A program made the position numbers and the translations under genes. The notes beneath the pieces were generated by a model. The model was not told the DNA's origin. It worked only from the letters and a program-made list of their open reading frames with translations, and made no database searches. Of a stretch of DNA of 64,000 bases, positions 1 through 12,706 are shown piece by piece. Origin of the DNA: Sinotaia quadrata. Its lineage: Eukaryota; Mollusca; Gastropoda; Architaenioglossa; Viviparidae. Every line of letters starts with the position of its first letter. The first letter of the stretch is position 1. The DNA is taken from positions 75,612,544 to 75,676,543 of the forward strand of contig CM054179.1 in the NCBI GenBank assembly GCA_028829895.1, read 5' to 3'.

Positions 1-719
1 TTAATATTTTTGACAGTGCAAACTAAAATATAAAAATGTCTTCCAGATGCTAAGCAGCATCTCAAAATAAATGTTAATTTGCTAGTTCTGCAAACAACAC
101 ATACACATGCACATTAATCACTTTTTTTATTTCAATTGCTTGTCTTGTAAGTTTTAATTTCATGTTTCTATGTTGAGAAACTGAATTATGTCACCTGTGT
201 TTTAGTTAGAATTTCCTAGTGAAGACAAGTAATGACTGGTTAAGGGATCAGAAGACAGAAAAAAAGAACTGACAGGTGGAGAGTAACGAAACTGAAATGT
301 TTCTAATATTTTGTACCTTTGGAATTTTCATACATTAACCATGGTCATTTAATTTATTTTGCTTCTCTCATTTTCCTTCTATAATCAGGAAACTAAACTG
401 ATTGAATATATGTTGCAACAACTCATATTTCTGTAAGACTAATTTTAGCATTATAGATAACTTCCCTTTCCCTTTCGTCTCTTACAAGTCATCAAATGAT
501 TAGAAATAAAGACCTTTTTTTTATTCAACTAAAATAATCTGTCTGCTCTCACTCATAAATGTGGCCACATTTTAGACTGGATATAACTAAATTAATTACT
601 GATAATTCCTATATTTCTAGCATTAGTAGAAATAGTTTAGTAACAGTTTTAGTAATAGTAACATAAGTAATAACTGCCATAGTCTTTGTGTTGTTAGTAG
701 CAAAAGGAATAACAAATGT

Positions 720-1090
720 AGTAGTAAGAAGTAGCTTTACTAGTAGTAGTCTTTGTAGTAGTAACAAGTAGCTCTAGTAGTAGTACTAGTAGTCTCTGTA
801 GTAGTAACAAGTAGTAGTACAAGTAAATCTAGTAATTTGTAGTCAATTGTAGTCTTTGTAGTAGTATAAGTAGCTCTAGTAATAGTAGTCTTAGTAGTAG
901 TAACAAGTAGCTCCAGTAGTAGTAGTCTTTGTAGTAGTAACAAGTAGTAGTACAACTACAAGTAAATCTAGTAATTGTAGTCTTTGTAGTAGTATAAGTA
1001 GCTCTAGTAATAGTAGTCTTAGTAGTAGTAACAAGTAGCTCTAGTAGTAGTAGTTTTTGTAGTAGTAACAAGTAGCAGAAAAAGTAGGAG
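720..1090. repeat. Imperfect TAG/AGT trinucleotide microsatellite
   Basis: A run of (TAG)n-type triplets with interspersed CTT and CAA variants arranged as a higher-order repeat: a block of about 120-130 bp (near 840-955) recurs at about 960-1080. Both long minus-strand frames over it are low-complexity leucine/threonine/tyrosine artefacts and not genes. Confidence 0.9.
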
Positions 1091-2131
1091 CAGTGTAACA
1101 TGAGTAAGAATACTGAATAGTTATTGCAGTGAAACTAGTTGTAGTCTTAGTAATAATCTTTTTCTTTAATCACTCATGCAAATGAAATATATAATAGCAT
1201 CCATTCATATGCCAATACTACTTTTAGTAATTGTCAATTTTTCCTTTTTTTTTTAAGGTGCACCTAACCATACAAAATATAAACATTAGCATGCTAGCAA
1301 TAAGCATAAACATGCACACAAAACAGTCCAGTACAAAATGTAATGTTTATTATATTTATTGAAAAAATTAAAAGCAAGACAGAATGGGAATTTAAGTTAC
1401 AAGTATAGGCATCGCTAAAATACAAGCTCAACTGGTAAAAAAAAAATATTTGTAAATGAAATCTCATAATTAGAGGTAAATTTTACTTTTTTTCCGTATA
1501 TATAAAACTTACATTTCCTAGGACTAAAAATCATGTGATACAGTGTATCTGTAGCATAACAAAGGATTTAATTATGCAATTAACTTTACTCCTGCTTATG
1601 TTTGGTAGTTATAATGTATTTATTCTAGCCTTTTGCTCTGCCTCAATTAAACTGCTGTTAATGATACAAAACACAAATTTAAACATTCAACAGCTGATTC
1701 CAATAATCATATATGCTTCAAGCATCAGTGCAAATTTACTGCAAAGTTAATACTGAATAGAAAAAGTAAAGCATCCATAAAAGGTGATGTGTTGCTTTAA
1801 GAAATACTACTGAACTTAAGAATATTCACTTATCTGTCAACAAAAGCATTTCTATCTATTTTTATTTTCATAAATAAAAATAAATTATTAGAGATTCTTT
1901 ACTGCCAAAAGTATAAAATATTTTACTTATATTTATTTCTTTTCAGCAAAGACAGAAATGGAATTGTTTGGCTGACTAGGTTTCTTTTGAAAGGAAAATT
2001 TTCCTTTTTAATAAAGATAGTCGCTGAGCACTATGGTGTGCAAGTGTCATTATAATGCTGAATTAGTATATTATGTTATTATGTTTAGTGATTTCATACA
2101 CTAAACTTTTTATACCATGGATAATGGCCTG

Positions 2132-2151
2132 TTTATTTTCTTAGTTTTATT
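2132..2151 (-). terminator. Candidate poly(A) signals of the giant gene
   Basis: Two AATAAA hexamers on the minus strand (TTTATT at 2132-2137 and 2146-2151) lie about 680-700 nt beyond the stop codon. They are the first such hexamers I noticed downstream of the stop, but the region is so AT-rich that chance occurrence is likely. Further TTTATT matches occur nearer 1.3-1.9 kb. Confidence 0.3.
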
Positions 2152-2830
2152 AAAATTATTTTTTTTAATAATAATAATAATTTTTTTTTAAAATGACATT
2201 TGGAGACATCTGAAACAAAATAAATATTGTGTATAAAAATAATAATTGTGCATATATAAATATATGTGTATACTTACACAAAGTCATCTAAATGTGAAAA
2301 AGCTAAATAGCTATGGTTCTTTAATAGAGGGAAAATGTATATTATTTAATTGGAAGACTCCTATATAATTCATAATAAATGAATGAAGCCAAAAAGAATT
2401 TTTAAAAAATTAACCAGATTATATAAGCATTCATCACCTACAAATCAAGAATACTTTCCACTTTGAAAAGCTGAGACTAAGATTTGATTGAAAAATATCC
2501 CCATGTATACATTAAAAAAGATTATACAAGTTATATTTTTGAAAGTGGTGAAATACACATCATATAGCAATATGCATTTAACATAAAATACTTTAAGGAA
2601 AATGCAAGAAAGAAGCCCTAAATAATAATGATTACATGTAAGTTATAGATAGCGCATCACTACAAAGTGAAAATATAACACAAATAACATACAATTAAAC
2701 ATTTTCTGCATAAAAACAATATTGATTATAATAAAGTTATACATAGCAGATCACCACAAAATGAAAATATATATGAGTGAATGCAATTAAACTTTGTATG
2801 CACAAAGTCACATCTTTAGTGTTGTTTGTT

Positions 2831-3090
2831 TTACAGTTTCATAGTTGCCTGATAAATTTCCCAAAGTCCATTAGGGTACACAGCTTTGATAGTGACATAA
2901 ACATCAGTCACTGGAGTAGTATTCTGGGTCTGAAATGATGTATCCTTTGCAAGCACATGATTTATGACATCACCATAACCCGGTGCAGTTCCAGCAAAGA
3001 CGGAGTAGGTTACACCATGGCTGACATTAAAAACACCTTTCCAGTCTAAGACCAACTGCCCATCTTTCAACATCAGTGAAGCAGCTTTTC
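2831..3090 (-). CDS. Last coding exon e26 of giant repeat protein
   Basis: The acceptor is TATTATCAG, with two bases completing a glycine, then KAASLMLKDGQLVLDWKGVF. It ends at a TAA stop (2831-2833) after YQATMKL. It contains SVFAGTAPGYGDVINHVLA, a good copy of the G-T-x-P-G-x-x-D-V strand, then VTDVYVTIKAVYPNGLWEIY. The chain ends after the last module strand with no transmembrane helix, GPI-type tail or dibasic site. Confidence 0.92.
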
Positions 3091-3410
3091 CTGATAATAT
3101 AAAATAGATGAAATAATTAATGGCTTGTTTGAGAGTTATTAAAGGTAAAATAGATATTTGTAAATTCTTTAATAATTTCTTTCTATTTAAATAAAAAGAA
3201 GGGAAAAAAATTGAAGAAAGACACAACCCAAAGTCCAATATTTCTTGTTTTGCATCATTTGTTTATTTTATTTCTTAAAATTTAAATTGGTGGTAAGTTA
3301 CTAAAAGGACAGTGCTAAACAACTATTAAGGTAAGTGTTTATCACCATAATCATAAGGGTAAGATGCCAACTAATGAGAGAGAGAATTAATCATTAGTCT
3401 ACTCAATTAC

Positions 3411-3750
3411 CTGAAAGATAAGGTTTGGAGTCATCAAGCAGAATGGTAGCAGAAACAACATCAGAGGCCATTAGCCTAGAATTGAAGGCTTTGACTTCAG
3501 CAGTGATCTTCCCACTTGGAAGTCGAAGGTGGCTCATTTCTAGTATGGCAGATGTTTTGTAGGTATTTATGACAGACCAGTTGACTAAGGGATGGGACTC
3601 GTACCTCAGTCGATACTGAACAGCTGTAATAGTGGGGTCATTCAGTCCACACCAGTAGATCTCCAGACTTGAATTGGCAGATAGAACCTCAGGATCAGAC
3701 CAGTCAAATGGTGACACAAATGCATTGTTGGAAAGGAACATGACTTTTGC
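3411..3750 (-). CDS. Exon e25 of giant repeat protein
   Basis: The acceptor is CTGTCTCCAG, phase 0, starting AKVMFLSNNAFVSPFDWSDP. The donor is GTAATT in phase 1 after PYLS. About 113 residues with IYWCGLNDPTITAVQYRLRY, a diverged W-x-G-(F/L)-x-D motif, and KITAEVKAFNSRLMASDVVS for the A-x-N strand. N-S-S and N-W-S sequons occur. Confidence 0.92.
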
Positions 3751-6700
3751 CTGGAGACAGACATATTTTAATGTACTTTAATATATTTCTGTCTTGCTCT
3801 TATAATTGATTGACTTTGACAAATTAATCAATACATTTTATAGTACATTTTATGCCAATTATCAAAACTATTTTACTTGGTTTTTGGGGTGCCTATATAA
3901 TATATATACATGTATATCATTACAGTAATATGCATATATACAAAATATCCATCAAGCCACCCATCCATTTATTGATCCATACTGTCTCCTAAGTACTGCC
4001 ATCCTTGCATTTGTTGATACATCTTCAATCAGTAATCAAAAACCACAATAAATGGCTTATAACCCCAACTTCATTTGTGATACAACAAAGCAGTCACTAA
4101 AATCCTCTATAGTATGTCTGCAATTGACATTTACAACTGAATTTGTGATAAAACAAAGCAGTCTCTAAAATCCTCTATGTGTCTAAGGTATGTTTGCAAC
4201 TGATATTTACTATTGCATCTGACACACAATCCACAACATCTGCTGCTAGATCTGCTCACGTCTTAGCCTAAACAATCTTAGGTTTAACTGGAATGTTTCT
4301 GCTCAATGATCATGTTAAAATAGTAAATCAAGAAGAGAGGATTTATTTGTGATAATTACTGCTGAGCTCCTTTCTCATTTTAAGACTCTGAAGCAATCTG
4401 TCAAAATATGTAAAATCTTTGCTGTGGTACCACATAAACCAGGCTGAAACAGTCACATCTTTCCTTCCTAAATGAGAAGTTACTTACTTTTGAGTTGTCT
4501 TGTATTTTACAAAAACTATTAAAAACATTATGCATGCAGACCTTCCTACCCACCTTAGGAAACCAGAAGATTTTATGCAGAGTCTGGAAATACCAATAAT
4601 ATAAAATAAATGCAAAATAAAAACAAATAATGTTAATATTTGTAAATAAACTTCCAATATTGTAATGATTTATGCAAAGCACAACAATTTGTCTACATTT
4701 TGTCTAGTCTCCATTCCACTGTTTATTTTAGATGAATTTTTGTCAAGCACACCAAGTGTTAGGCAGTTTTATTTAGAAATGCATTGGTCAAGATATTTCT
4801 TTAGACTTCATTTGAAGAAAGATCTCACATTTCAGAATAATAAGCCATTGAAGTACTGCATCATGATTTTCACTTTTACAGAAATTTATTAAATATTTCA
4901 TAAATGGATTAAAAATATATATATTTAACTTTTTATTATCTACTGTACAAGCCACAAAAAGGAACATATGCATGTTAAAAAATTTTAAGATTTATGATTT
5001 TTTTTTTTTATTGTACCCATCTAAAATATATATTTTGGGAGAACATGTAGAATTTTTTTTTAAAATGTACTTAAAAACAACAACAAAACCTAGAGCATAT
5101 AGGCTTTCATCCATGCACAACCTTTTAACTTTAATGTATGAGGAACTAGCATACCAAATTTCAGGGACAGAATAATTACAACTATTCAAAAGGGGCCTTA
5201 GCATATAGTTCAACAAAGGAAAAAACGTCATTTTGAGAAAAACACATTTAAAGTAAAATAAAGACATAGAACTTTAAAACTGTTCAAAGTTGTTTATTTT
5301 TTTAAATATACCCTATCCATACTACATTGGACTGCTCTTAGTCATTTAGCTCTATATATTTATCAATCTACATTAATAAAATTTGGAATATATGTTGAAT
5401 ATATGATATTGCTTTCTCATAATAATCAGTTGTTAGTTTTAGAATACCTCGTTCAGATTTTAATTTATAAATTATCTAAATCGCCTATATTTTTCTAAAT
5501 TTACACGTCCATTAGACTAGAGAAAAAACAGTGAAAGTCTTCCTGTAAAATTTAAAATATTATTAAAAAGACATTATTCTTCAATAAGCATGCTTTGTTA
5601 ATTAAGAATTGGATATGATTATTATTTTTTTTAAATGTTTTACTTTTAAAAGTTTTATGCATTTCTTTGTCTTCATGTATGTGTATTTATTATCATGCCT
5701 TCTAAAATTCTATTATAATGTGTGTACTGCGTAATCACAAAACATCAACAGCTAATTTACAAATACATATATATATATAGGCCTATATATATTTCTAAAT
5801 TTTTTTTTAGCAGAAATGATTAAAATTAAAAATTCAACTAAATTAAAATGTTCACAATTCAGTAAATTACTTTCAAACAAATTTGACTCAGGATCACTTC
5901 TTTATCGCTGATGACTTTTTGTTTTAAAACTTATGTCACTTTTTTAAAAAATAAATTTTGAAGCCTTACATACTATTTTAGATATCGTTCTTTCATAGTT
6001 CAACTATTCTCTCACACAAACATTGTTTGACCTTCGCTTAAATAACAGAATTTAAACAATGAAATAAAATAATATTTTATAATATAACTAGTGGACTTTA
6101 TTATTGTTACACAGGGGTATCAAGTTAACCACTAAGAAGCAGTCTATCCAAATTTTATGTCTTTGCATTTATGAAGTTTCACCCACTACCCCAAAATCAA
6201 TGTCTTCACCATCAAGTTTCACCCACTACCCCAAAATCAATGTCTTCACCATCAAGTTTCACCCACTACCCCAAAATCAATGTCTTCACCATCAAGTTTC
6301 ACCCACTACCCCAAAATCAATGTCTTCACCATCAAGTTTCACCCACTACCCCAAAATCAATGTCTTCACCATCATGTTTCACCTACTACCCCAAAATCAA
6401 TGTCTTCACCATCAAGTTTCACCCACTACCCCAAAATCAATGTCTTCACCATCAAGTTTCACCCACTACCCCAAAATCAATGTCTTCACCATCATGTTTC
6501 ACCAAACTAACCCTCATCTTTTTGTAGCAACTAGAAAGAGTACATTTTGAATGTTTGTGCAAATATTTCATAAAGATCATTCTGCAAAAGTAAATTATCT
6601 TTATAAAATAAATGACGAAAAAAATTAAAGTGTTTCACTGAGCTATAATAATAAAAAAATAATTTGTAACGACTTAAGAAAATCAAAATTGTTGTCTATA

Positions 6701-7211
6701 AAGGTATTTCTCATTCTGTCTGTTAAATAGTTTATTGAAGCTAAATTGCACTCAAATCATTCATATTTCTCAAACATTTACACTTGTTCATGCTGATAAT
6801 GAATTTGTAAGAAAATATAAGTGGTTGGACCATGCCTATATGCAGCAATAAAAAGTTTGTGATATGTATCAATAGTATTATAATGCATACTTATGGATTT
6901 TAAAAAAATTATTTCATAATTTATTTAAATACTGAAATTTTGTGTTTAGTTAATAAATATTTGCAAATTTTCATATTATTAATTTTTTGCTGGTAGTCCT
7001 CTGTTAACTGTTTCTAGAAATGGCACTGCTATTTTTGTATACATGTACTTGCTGATAGCAAATATGGGTTTGGAGTTAATGAAGACTTATGATGGCTCTC
7101 CAGGAACCTATTAGATTGTGGGAGCAGAGGTCACATGTATTTATGTTAATTTAATTTAGGTTTATAATTAATTGAAGCAGACAATTTTAAATTATACAAG
7201 TTGTAATTTAC
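3751..7211. other. Intron between e25 and e24
   Basis: A 3.5-kb AT-rich intron. It holds a 40-bp minisatellite (6177-6496) and a short internal duplication at about 4080-4190 (a sequence around ACAAAGCAGTC repeated about 65 bp apart). Short open frames at 4.4-5.3 kb have no recognisable content. Confidence 0.7.
6177..6496. repeat. 40-bp minisatellite, 8 copies
   Basis: Eight near-identical 40-bp units starting TTTCACCCACTACCCC; only a few base changes (AAG/ATG at the unit end, CCC/CCT) separate copies. Because 40 is not a multiple of three, all three plus-strand frames stay open with a 40-residue periodicity. These frames are repeat artefacts. Confidence 0.95.
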
Positions 7212-7408
7212 CTCAGAAAGGTCTGGAGGCTTAAGGAGAATCAATTTTGGTTGTGACATTTGTGTAGAGTGAATCTGAATTTTGTTGATACAGCTTACCA
7301 CTACATGAACATAGGCGCCATGCTGTGGTTGTTTGAGTAGCCAGCGACACCGACCTGGTGTGACATCACTAGTGACTTGCAAGGAGTCAGCTATGGTCAG
7401 CTGACCTT
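7212..7408 (-). CDS. Exon e24 of giant repeat protein
   Basis: The acceptor is TTCTTTTCAG, with two bases completing a glutamate, then GQLTIADSLQVTSDVTPGRC. The donor is GTAAAT in phase 0 after PPDLSE. It also encodes PQHGAYVHVVVSCINKIQIH and ends LILLKPPDLSE. The V-H-V-V-V-S-C-I-N strand matches the module's Y-V-x-V-x-A-x-N position. Confidence 0.9.
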
Positions 7409-7699
7409 CTGAAAAGAAGAGGAAGGCATTTATCCAATAATGATCTGAAGTGACTTCAATACTTCAATAATTGTATGTGAACTGAACTAAGAGAGCAAAC
7501 TTATTCAAATGTAACTGGTCTTTTCCTGCTAAAAATATTTATGCTACACTTTTCTATGGGGATGTGAGAATGACAAATAGGGTAAAAGAAATGTTTACTC
7601 ACATTTATGTTCAAGGAAATAATTTGTGATTGATAACTGTATATCTAGTGAACCTACTAAACTTGAAAAAAGGAAAAGATGTATAACTTCATCGATTAC

Positions 7700-8574
7700 C
7701 AAGCTGGCAAGTACAAGTATCCACATTGCTCTCTTTATCTTCAGCGTTCCACTCAGCTTCCGCCCACACTTGTAATTTGTTCACATGTTCTTCACCTACA
7801 TATGTCAAAGTGATCGTGACATCCGATACCACTGGTGCAGTTCTGTCCATGTCAATTGGCTGTGAAATAAAGCGAGCCCAAAGGCCTGCGTAGTTTTCAG
7901 CAATGGCAGTTGCGTATAGGGGCGCCCCATGCTGCACATTAGCTTCAAAGATTACCTGACTGCTGTGGCCAACAGGTATCAATGGCTGAACCTGAAGTCC
8001 ACCTTTAGTGGTCCCCACTCCTACAAACAAAGATCTGATCGCTGACTCACTATCAAGAATTCTTATGCAGACAGATATTATACGTTGAGACAGTTGGTGA
8101 ATTGTTACAGTCTTGTCATTGGATTTTTCTGTTTGGAAACAGCGATATAGTTGAGCAGTAAGCTGTGCGCCAGAGTTAGCTTCGACTACTACCTGTAATG
8201 TCTTGTTGCCATCGGAAGGTAATAACAGAATGTGTTCAGCTGTAGCATTGCCCAGTTTTCCATACACAAAGTACAAAGGCATTTGCAGTTCGTCGACACC
8301 TATATAGGCTGCAGCTCCAACCTCTAAGTTTGCAGCAATGATGACTATTTTTAGCATTTCATTCAAAGATGCTGAATAGAATTTAAAAACAGTACTGTAT
8401 GTGTCATATAAGAAGGAGTAGGTAGACAAGTACTTCAGAAATTTAGTATCTTCAAGTTGAAAGTTTTTGCATATAATGCCCTCTGGTGGGGTAGTATCCA
8501 CAACCACTGGCAATGAAAGTATTTCCTTGCTTTTCCATCCAACTTTGTCCTGAGCATACAAGACCACCTGATAG
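7700..8574 (-). CDS. Exon e23 of giant repeat protein
   Basis: The acceptor is GTTTTAAAG, with one leading base, then YQVVLYAQDKVGWKSKEILS. An AG seven bases further on would put the frame out, so I chose this border. The donor is GTAATC in phase 1, splitting a codon after CTCQL. About 291 residues: VVDTTPPEGIICKNF, a long divergent region, RILDSESAIRSLFVGVGTTK, ATAIAENYAGLWARFISQPI, DRTAPVVSDVTI (proline variant of the signature) and WNAEDKESNVDTCTC. N-A-T and N-K-T sequons are present. Confidence 0.93.
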
Positions 8575-8837
8575 CTTTAAAACAAAACAAAGTCTATTAA
8601 TGTTATTACTAAATATATGTAAATCACTTAAATTTAGTACATTACTTATTAATTGGTTAAAATACATTGAATTGATATACTATAAATGAAAATAAAATAA
8701 AATGCCTACTCACATGATATTACACAAACTGAAATAAATTGAACTGAAAAGAGGAAAAGTTGTCAAGAATGTAGAGGAAATATATGTCAAAAGTGACTAA
8801 CTACAATTATTCAAATAACAAAAAGTCAATGTCAGAC

Positions 8838-9237
8838 CTATGCATATGTTCCAGTTTTAGACCTTGAAGAAGGATTTCTGTCTTAAAACCAGCAACAGGA
8901 AAAGTTGCTACCAGAGTGGTATTATTCTTGACATCATAAACAGCCAGATGGTAATTTTGTATTCCAGAATATCTATCCTCAAAGCCATGCCATGATGCCA
9001 GCAGAGAAGTGGTAGATGACTGGTATTGGTGGTTGTTGATGCGGTCAGTGGTAAAGACACCAGTAACGGGAGGTGAGACATCAATTGCAACTCCATCAGA
9101 TACTGCAGTAGTTTGAAGGCCAACTCCATTCCATGCACGCACTGTGACATAATAGCGTGTTCCTTCCTGAAAGTTGTTTGTTGGTATTTCAAATGATGTG
9201 TTAAGTCCGATATCTGTCTTCTTGATGTAATCATCAG
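8838..9237 (-). CDS. Exon e22 of giant repeat protein
   Basis: The acceptor is ATTATTTAAAG, with two bases completing an alanine, then DDYIKKTDIGLNTSFEIPTN. The donor is GTCTGA, weak at positions +3 to +6, in phase 2 after LEHMH. About 133 residues with YYVTVRAWNGVGLQTTAVSD, then DVSPPVTGVFTTDRI, then LASWHGFEDRYSGIQNYHLA: a full module. The phase-2 end makes a serine with e23. Confidence 0.93.
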
Positions 9238-11462
9238 CTTTAAATAATTCAAAGAAATAAACTTTACAAATATAATCTATTATTAGGTTTTATCAGTTTT
9301 CATTAGTAAACATTTTTATAACAAAATAGCAATTGTTCTTTTCAAACTTGGAACATAAACAAAAGAAATACTTTAAAGAAAAATTACTTATAACAAAGAT
9401 ATAAAATGACTGCATAGCAGTTACAATGTACATTTATGAAAGAGCCTAATGTTTCCAAAAGAAATACAAAACAAATGTGTATTTTATGTATTAGATTTGT
9501 GAAGAAAATTTTCAGAGGTCATAAGTACTTTCTGATTACTGTTAAATGGATTTTATGATGCACAAGTCATATACTATTTATTCCCTCGCACATTGATGCT
9601 TATTAAATAAAATTATTAATCAATGATCATAATCACCATTATGTTCAATCATCTATGGATTTCTTTTTTTAAACTAACTTTCTTTTTATATACAGCTCTT
9701 GATATAAAATCATCACTTGCAATAACAACAGTCTCTCTGTTTATGGTTATAACGACAATCCCTCTGTTTCTCTCTGTTTATGGCCCACTGCTGGTTAAAG
9801 AATTTTTCATAAGTGTCACTGAACTTGTATGTGAATGAATTTTGGACTTAGAATTATTTTCTATTTTTGATATGTTCTATACTTTTTGGAAATAAATATG
9901 TAAATCTTAATATGGTCAATTTTTTTAGAAATGATGCAGGCCTAATTAGAAGAACAGTATTAAATGAATCAGCCTCTGAGTATGATTTATTGTATTTGCA
10001 GACCTACAGAATCAATCATTTGGGAGTAAGGATGCTTTTCTTCCATTTTTGAGTGACAGAAGTTGTGCCCATTAGTGAAACAACAGAATCTTGTGTAGTA
10101 AGTAATTTGGAGCAGGCAGAGTTGTGTCTAAAAGAATGGATTGAGGAAGCAGAAATTTCCATTCATCCATTCTGGAACCAGTCAGGTGTAATTAAAACAT
10201 GTAAAGTATCCTTCCATGTGACAGCATCAGTTAGTTAATCATGAAATCTTAGTCTGCAGCAATTATCGAAAGCAGCAAAAGATTATGTGTTATTTTACTT
10301 TGTACAACTATAGTCTAGTTGAAATTCTATTTGTGGTAGAGATTGGTATTCTTTTCTGCCCAGACTTTAAGCAGATATTCTTAATGAAAAATAATTCTCA
10401 AACAATGTATTCTAAGAAAACCATATTATACAGACATTAAATTAGAACCTATTTTCATGTTATATAACTTATAGTGTTAAGCTGCAATTTTCTAACCTGA
10501 AATTTGAACTCTAGCAGTGAATATTGAATTCAATGAAGAATATGTATTATGATTATTTCATTAAATGAAATGAGAGAGAGAAAGCTTTGATTTGTGAATA
10601 TTCAACTTTATTGTGTGATTTAGCTTTTGAGCAGGACTCATATCTTTCTAGTATTAAAATATAGTATTTTTCACATACACACATTAATTGTGTTTTATAT
10701 TGAATGGCAGTGTAAAGAATTTAAAGGTGAAGGTGATAAAAGTGATGTAACAAAAGCAGCATATGTTTTAAGTGAATGTCACTTGGATTTGAGTTATTAT
10801 TATTAATCAATACTAATAAAAATATTGATTCTTCATAACTCTAAACAAGAAGATATATATATAATGACAAAGACATGATCATCACTATAAAGATAAAAAT
10901 AGCAAGAAAGACATGATCATCACTATAAAGATAAAAATAGCAAGAAAGACATGATCATCACTATAAAGATAAAAATAGCAAGAAAGACATGAATCACTAT
11001 AAAGATAAAAATAGCAAGAAAGACATGATCATCACTATAAAGATAAAAATAGCAAGAAAGACATGAATCACTATAAAGATAAAAATAGCAAGAAAGACAT
11101 GATCATCACTATAAAGATAAAAATAGCAAGAAAGACATGAATCACTATAAAGATAAAAATAGCAAGAAAGACATGATCATCACTATAAAGATAAAAATAG
11201 CAAGAAAGACATGATCATCACTATAAAGATAAAAATAGCAAGAAAGACATGATCATCACTATAAAGATAAAAGTAGCAAGAAAGACATGATCATCACCAC
11301 AGAGATAAATATATCAAAAGAGACATGATCTTCACCAATGAGATAAATATAACAAGAAACATGATCATCACTACAGAGAAAAAGAAAAAGACATGACCAC
11401 CCCTAAATGTTCACTAAAATAAACCTAAATGATGTAATATTTTGTGTGAAGAGCATCTTTAC
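9238..11462. other. Intron between e22 and e21
   Basis: AT-rich intron with a 38-bp minisatellite next to the e21 donor. The stretch at about 10030-11400 resembles, in the same order, segments at 17.2-17.47 and 20.15-20.84 kb. No exon is seen. The plus-strand open frame at 11407-11805 is antisense to e21. Confidence 0.65.
10868..11400. repeat. 38/36-bp minisatellite
   Basis: About 13-14 units of the form AAAGACATGATCATCACTAT plus AAAGATAAAAATAGCAAG. Some units lack two bases (36 bp, with ATGAATCAC), and in the middle of the array the two types partly alternate. The last three or four units decay towards the e21 donor, which lies only about 60 bp away. Confidence 0.93.
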
Positions 11463-12621
11463 CATACTGAGAGGTTCCAACCCACACCTCAAAGCTGGTT
11501 ATATTGCTTTGTACATCACTGAAGACATAACCCCAGCAGGCAGTAACACTCGACTCGGTTGTGTAGTCAATGTCATTTGCACAGGTGATGTTACATTCAA
11601 TCACAGATTTGCCCCGCCGGATCTGAGGTGGGGAGTGATCAACAAGAATGGGCTCAGACAGGAAAGTCACAAACTGTTTGTTGGACAACCAAACCCTAAC
11701 ATGGAGAACATACTGTTGTCTAGACATCAATATGCGATCATGAGGCAAGCAGAAAATGATATGCATATCGTGACCCACATCATACCAGTTAGCCTCTGTC
11801 AATAGACTGAATACACCCTCCCCAGCAGACATATTTGCCAAGCTGAAACTCCACTCAAAACGAGAGATGTTAGAGATGAAATTCTGATTTGAAAGGTTCC
11901 AGTGACCTAAAAGGCATTTGGCACTTGTAGTGTAGGAAATTGGTTTGGAGAGAAAACCTATATATGGGTATATAAGACTCCCAAGATTTGTTTCTATAAA
12001 ATCCAGTTCTTGGCACAAAGTAAAGTTAGCTTTACAGACTTGCCCTGTAGGTGCACATGTACATTCATTTGTGCAGTAACCAATGTCACAAGAATGACGT
12101 ATTAAAACCAAACTGCCCAAATCCCTGTTTGCACTTTCCTGCAAGACATCGAATGCCATCCGTGCAATAGGACTGTAAAGTCCCACTGTGTTTTCAGCCC
12201 ATATATGGATGTAAATATCATCACCAGTTGTAAGAATTTCAGTCATGCCCAGAGAAAATGTTTGATTCTGTGTTGAGTTGTCATGGAGGACTCGAACTTT
12301 TCCTCCACTTAATTCCTCTCCATTATACTTCTTGCCTGCAGTGATGTAATATGCAGCAATGCCAGACTCTGGATCGGAGAATTTCCACCAGGTAATATTG
12401 ACAACCATCACAATAGTTTTATTTCCTCCATCTTGTGTAATATTTTCCAATTTCCACAGTAAAGGAGATTGAATGGTGCCGACAAACGGTGGGGTGGAGT
12501 CAATAAGAAGCATGGCAGATGTTGCAGTGGTACACAGAGATGCAGCATTACATGCAGTAACAGATGCCCAGTACTTGTCACCATCCAGAAGAAAGTTTTC
12601 TTTTACCAGTAGCAGAGTCAA
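11463..12621 (-). CDS. Large exon e21 (1,159 nt) of giant repeat protein
   Basis: The acceptor is TTAATCATTAG, phase 0, starting LTLLLVKENFLLDGDKYWAS. The donor is GTAAAG in phase 1 after GTSQY. About 386 residues with two modules: ASVTACNAASLCTTA, DSTPPFVGT, WWKFSDPESGIAAYYITAG; and later VDHSPPQIRRG, CWGYVFSDVQSNITSFEVWV. Between them is a cysteine-rich insertion (SCDIGYCTNECTCAPTGQVC and CQELDF) of EGF-like density, though it is too short and irregular to call EGF. At least ten N-x-(S/T) sequons occur. The acceptor region is duplicated in tandem (12614-12706). Confidence 0.95.
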
Positions 12622-12706
12622 CTAATGATTAAAAAAAAATATGTTATTACAAAGAATGCAGAGTCAAATAATGATTAAAAAAATATAAAAATCTGTTATT
12701 ACAAAG
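12614..12706. repeat. Tandem duplication across the e21 splice acceptor
   Basis: Two copies of about 46 bp (12614-12656 and 12660-12706) each contain the first about ten bases of e21, the acceptor and its pyrimidine tract. In the outer copy the acceptor AG has become AT (minus strand CATTAT rather than CATTAG), so only the inner copy can splice. Confidence 0.8.

Larger units (their letters stand above)
1..2830. other. 3' flank and probable 3' UTR of the giant gene
   Basis: AT-rich sequence with no convincing coding exon on either strand. Open frames here come from the TAG/CTA trinucleotide array (about 720-1090) or are short chance frames such as 1535-1750. The part nearest 2831 is probably 3' UTR. 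Confidence 0.6.

Noticed and set aside
740..1101. Long minus-strand open frames rich in Leu, Thr and Tyr
   Set aside because: Produced by a TAG/CTA trinucleotide array; stop-free by composition, no protein features.
6177..6496. CRISPR-like regular array
   Set aside because: The repeats are directly tandem with no unique spacers and the genome is animal; it is a minisatellite.
6104..6550. Three overlapping plus-strand frames with a 40-residue periodicity
   Set aside because: The 40-bp minisatellite is open in all three frames; no start context, splice site or homology.
11407..11805. 132-residue plus-strand frame
   Set aside because: Antisense shadow of e21, which has module motifs and consistent splice borders.
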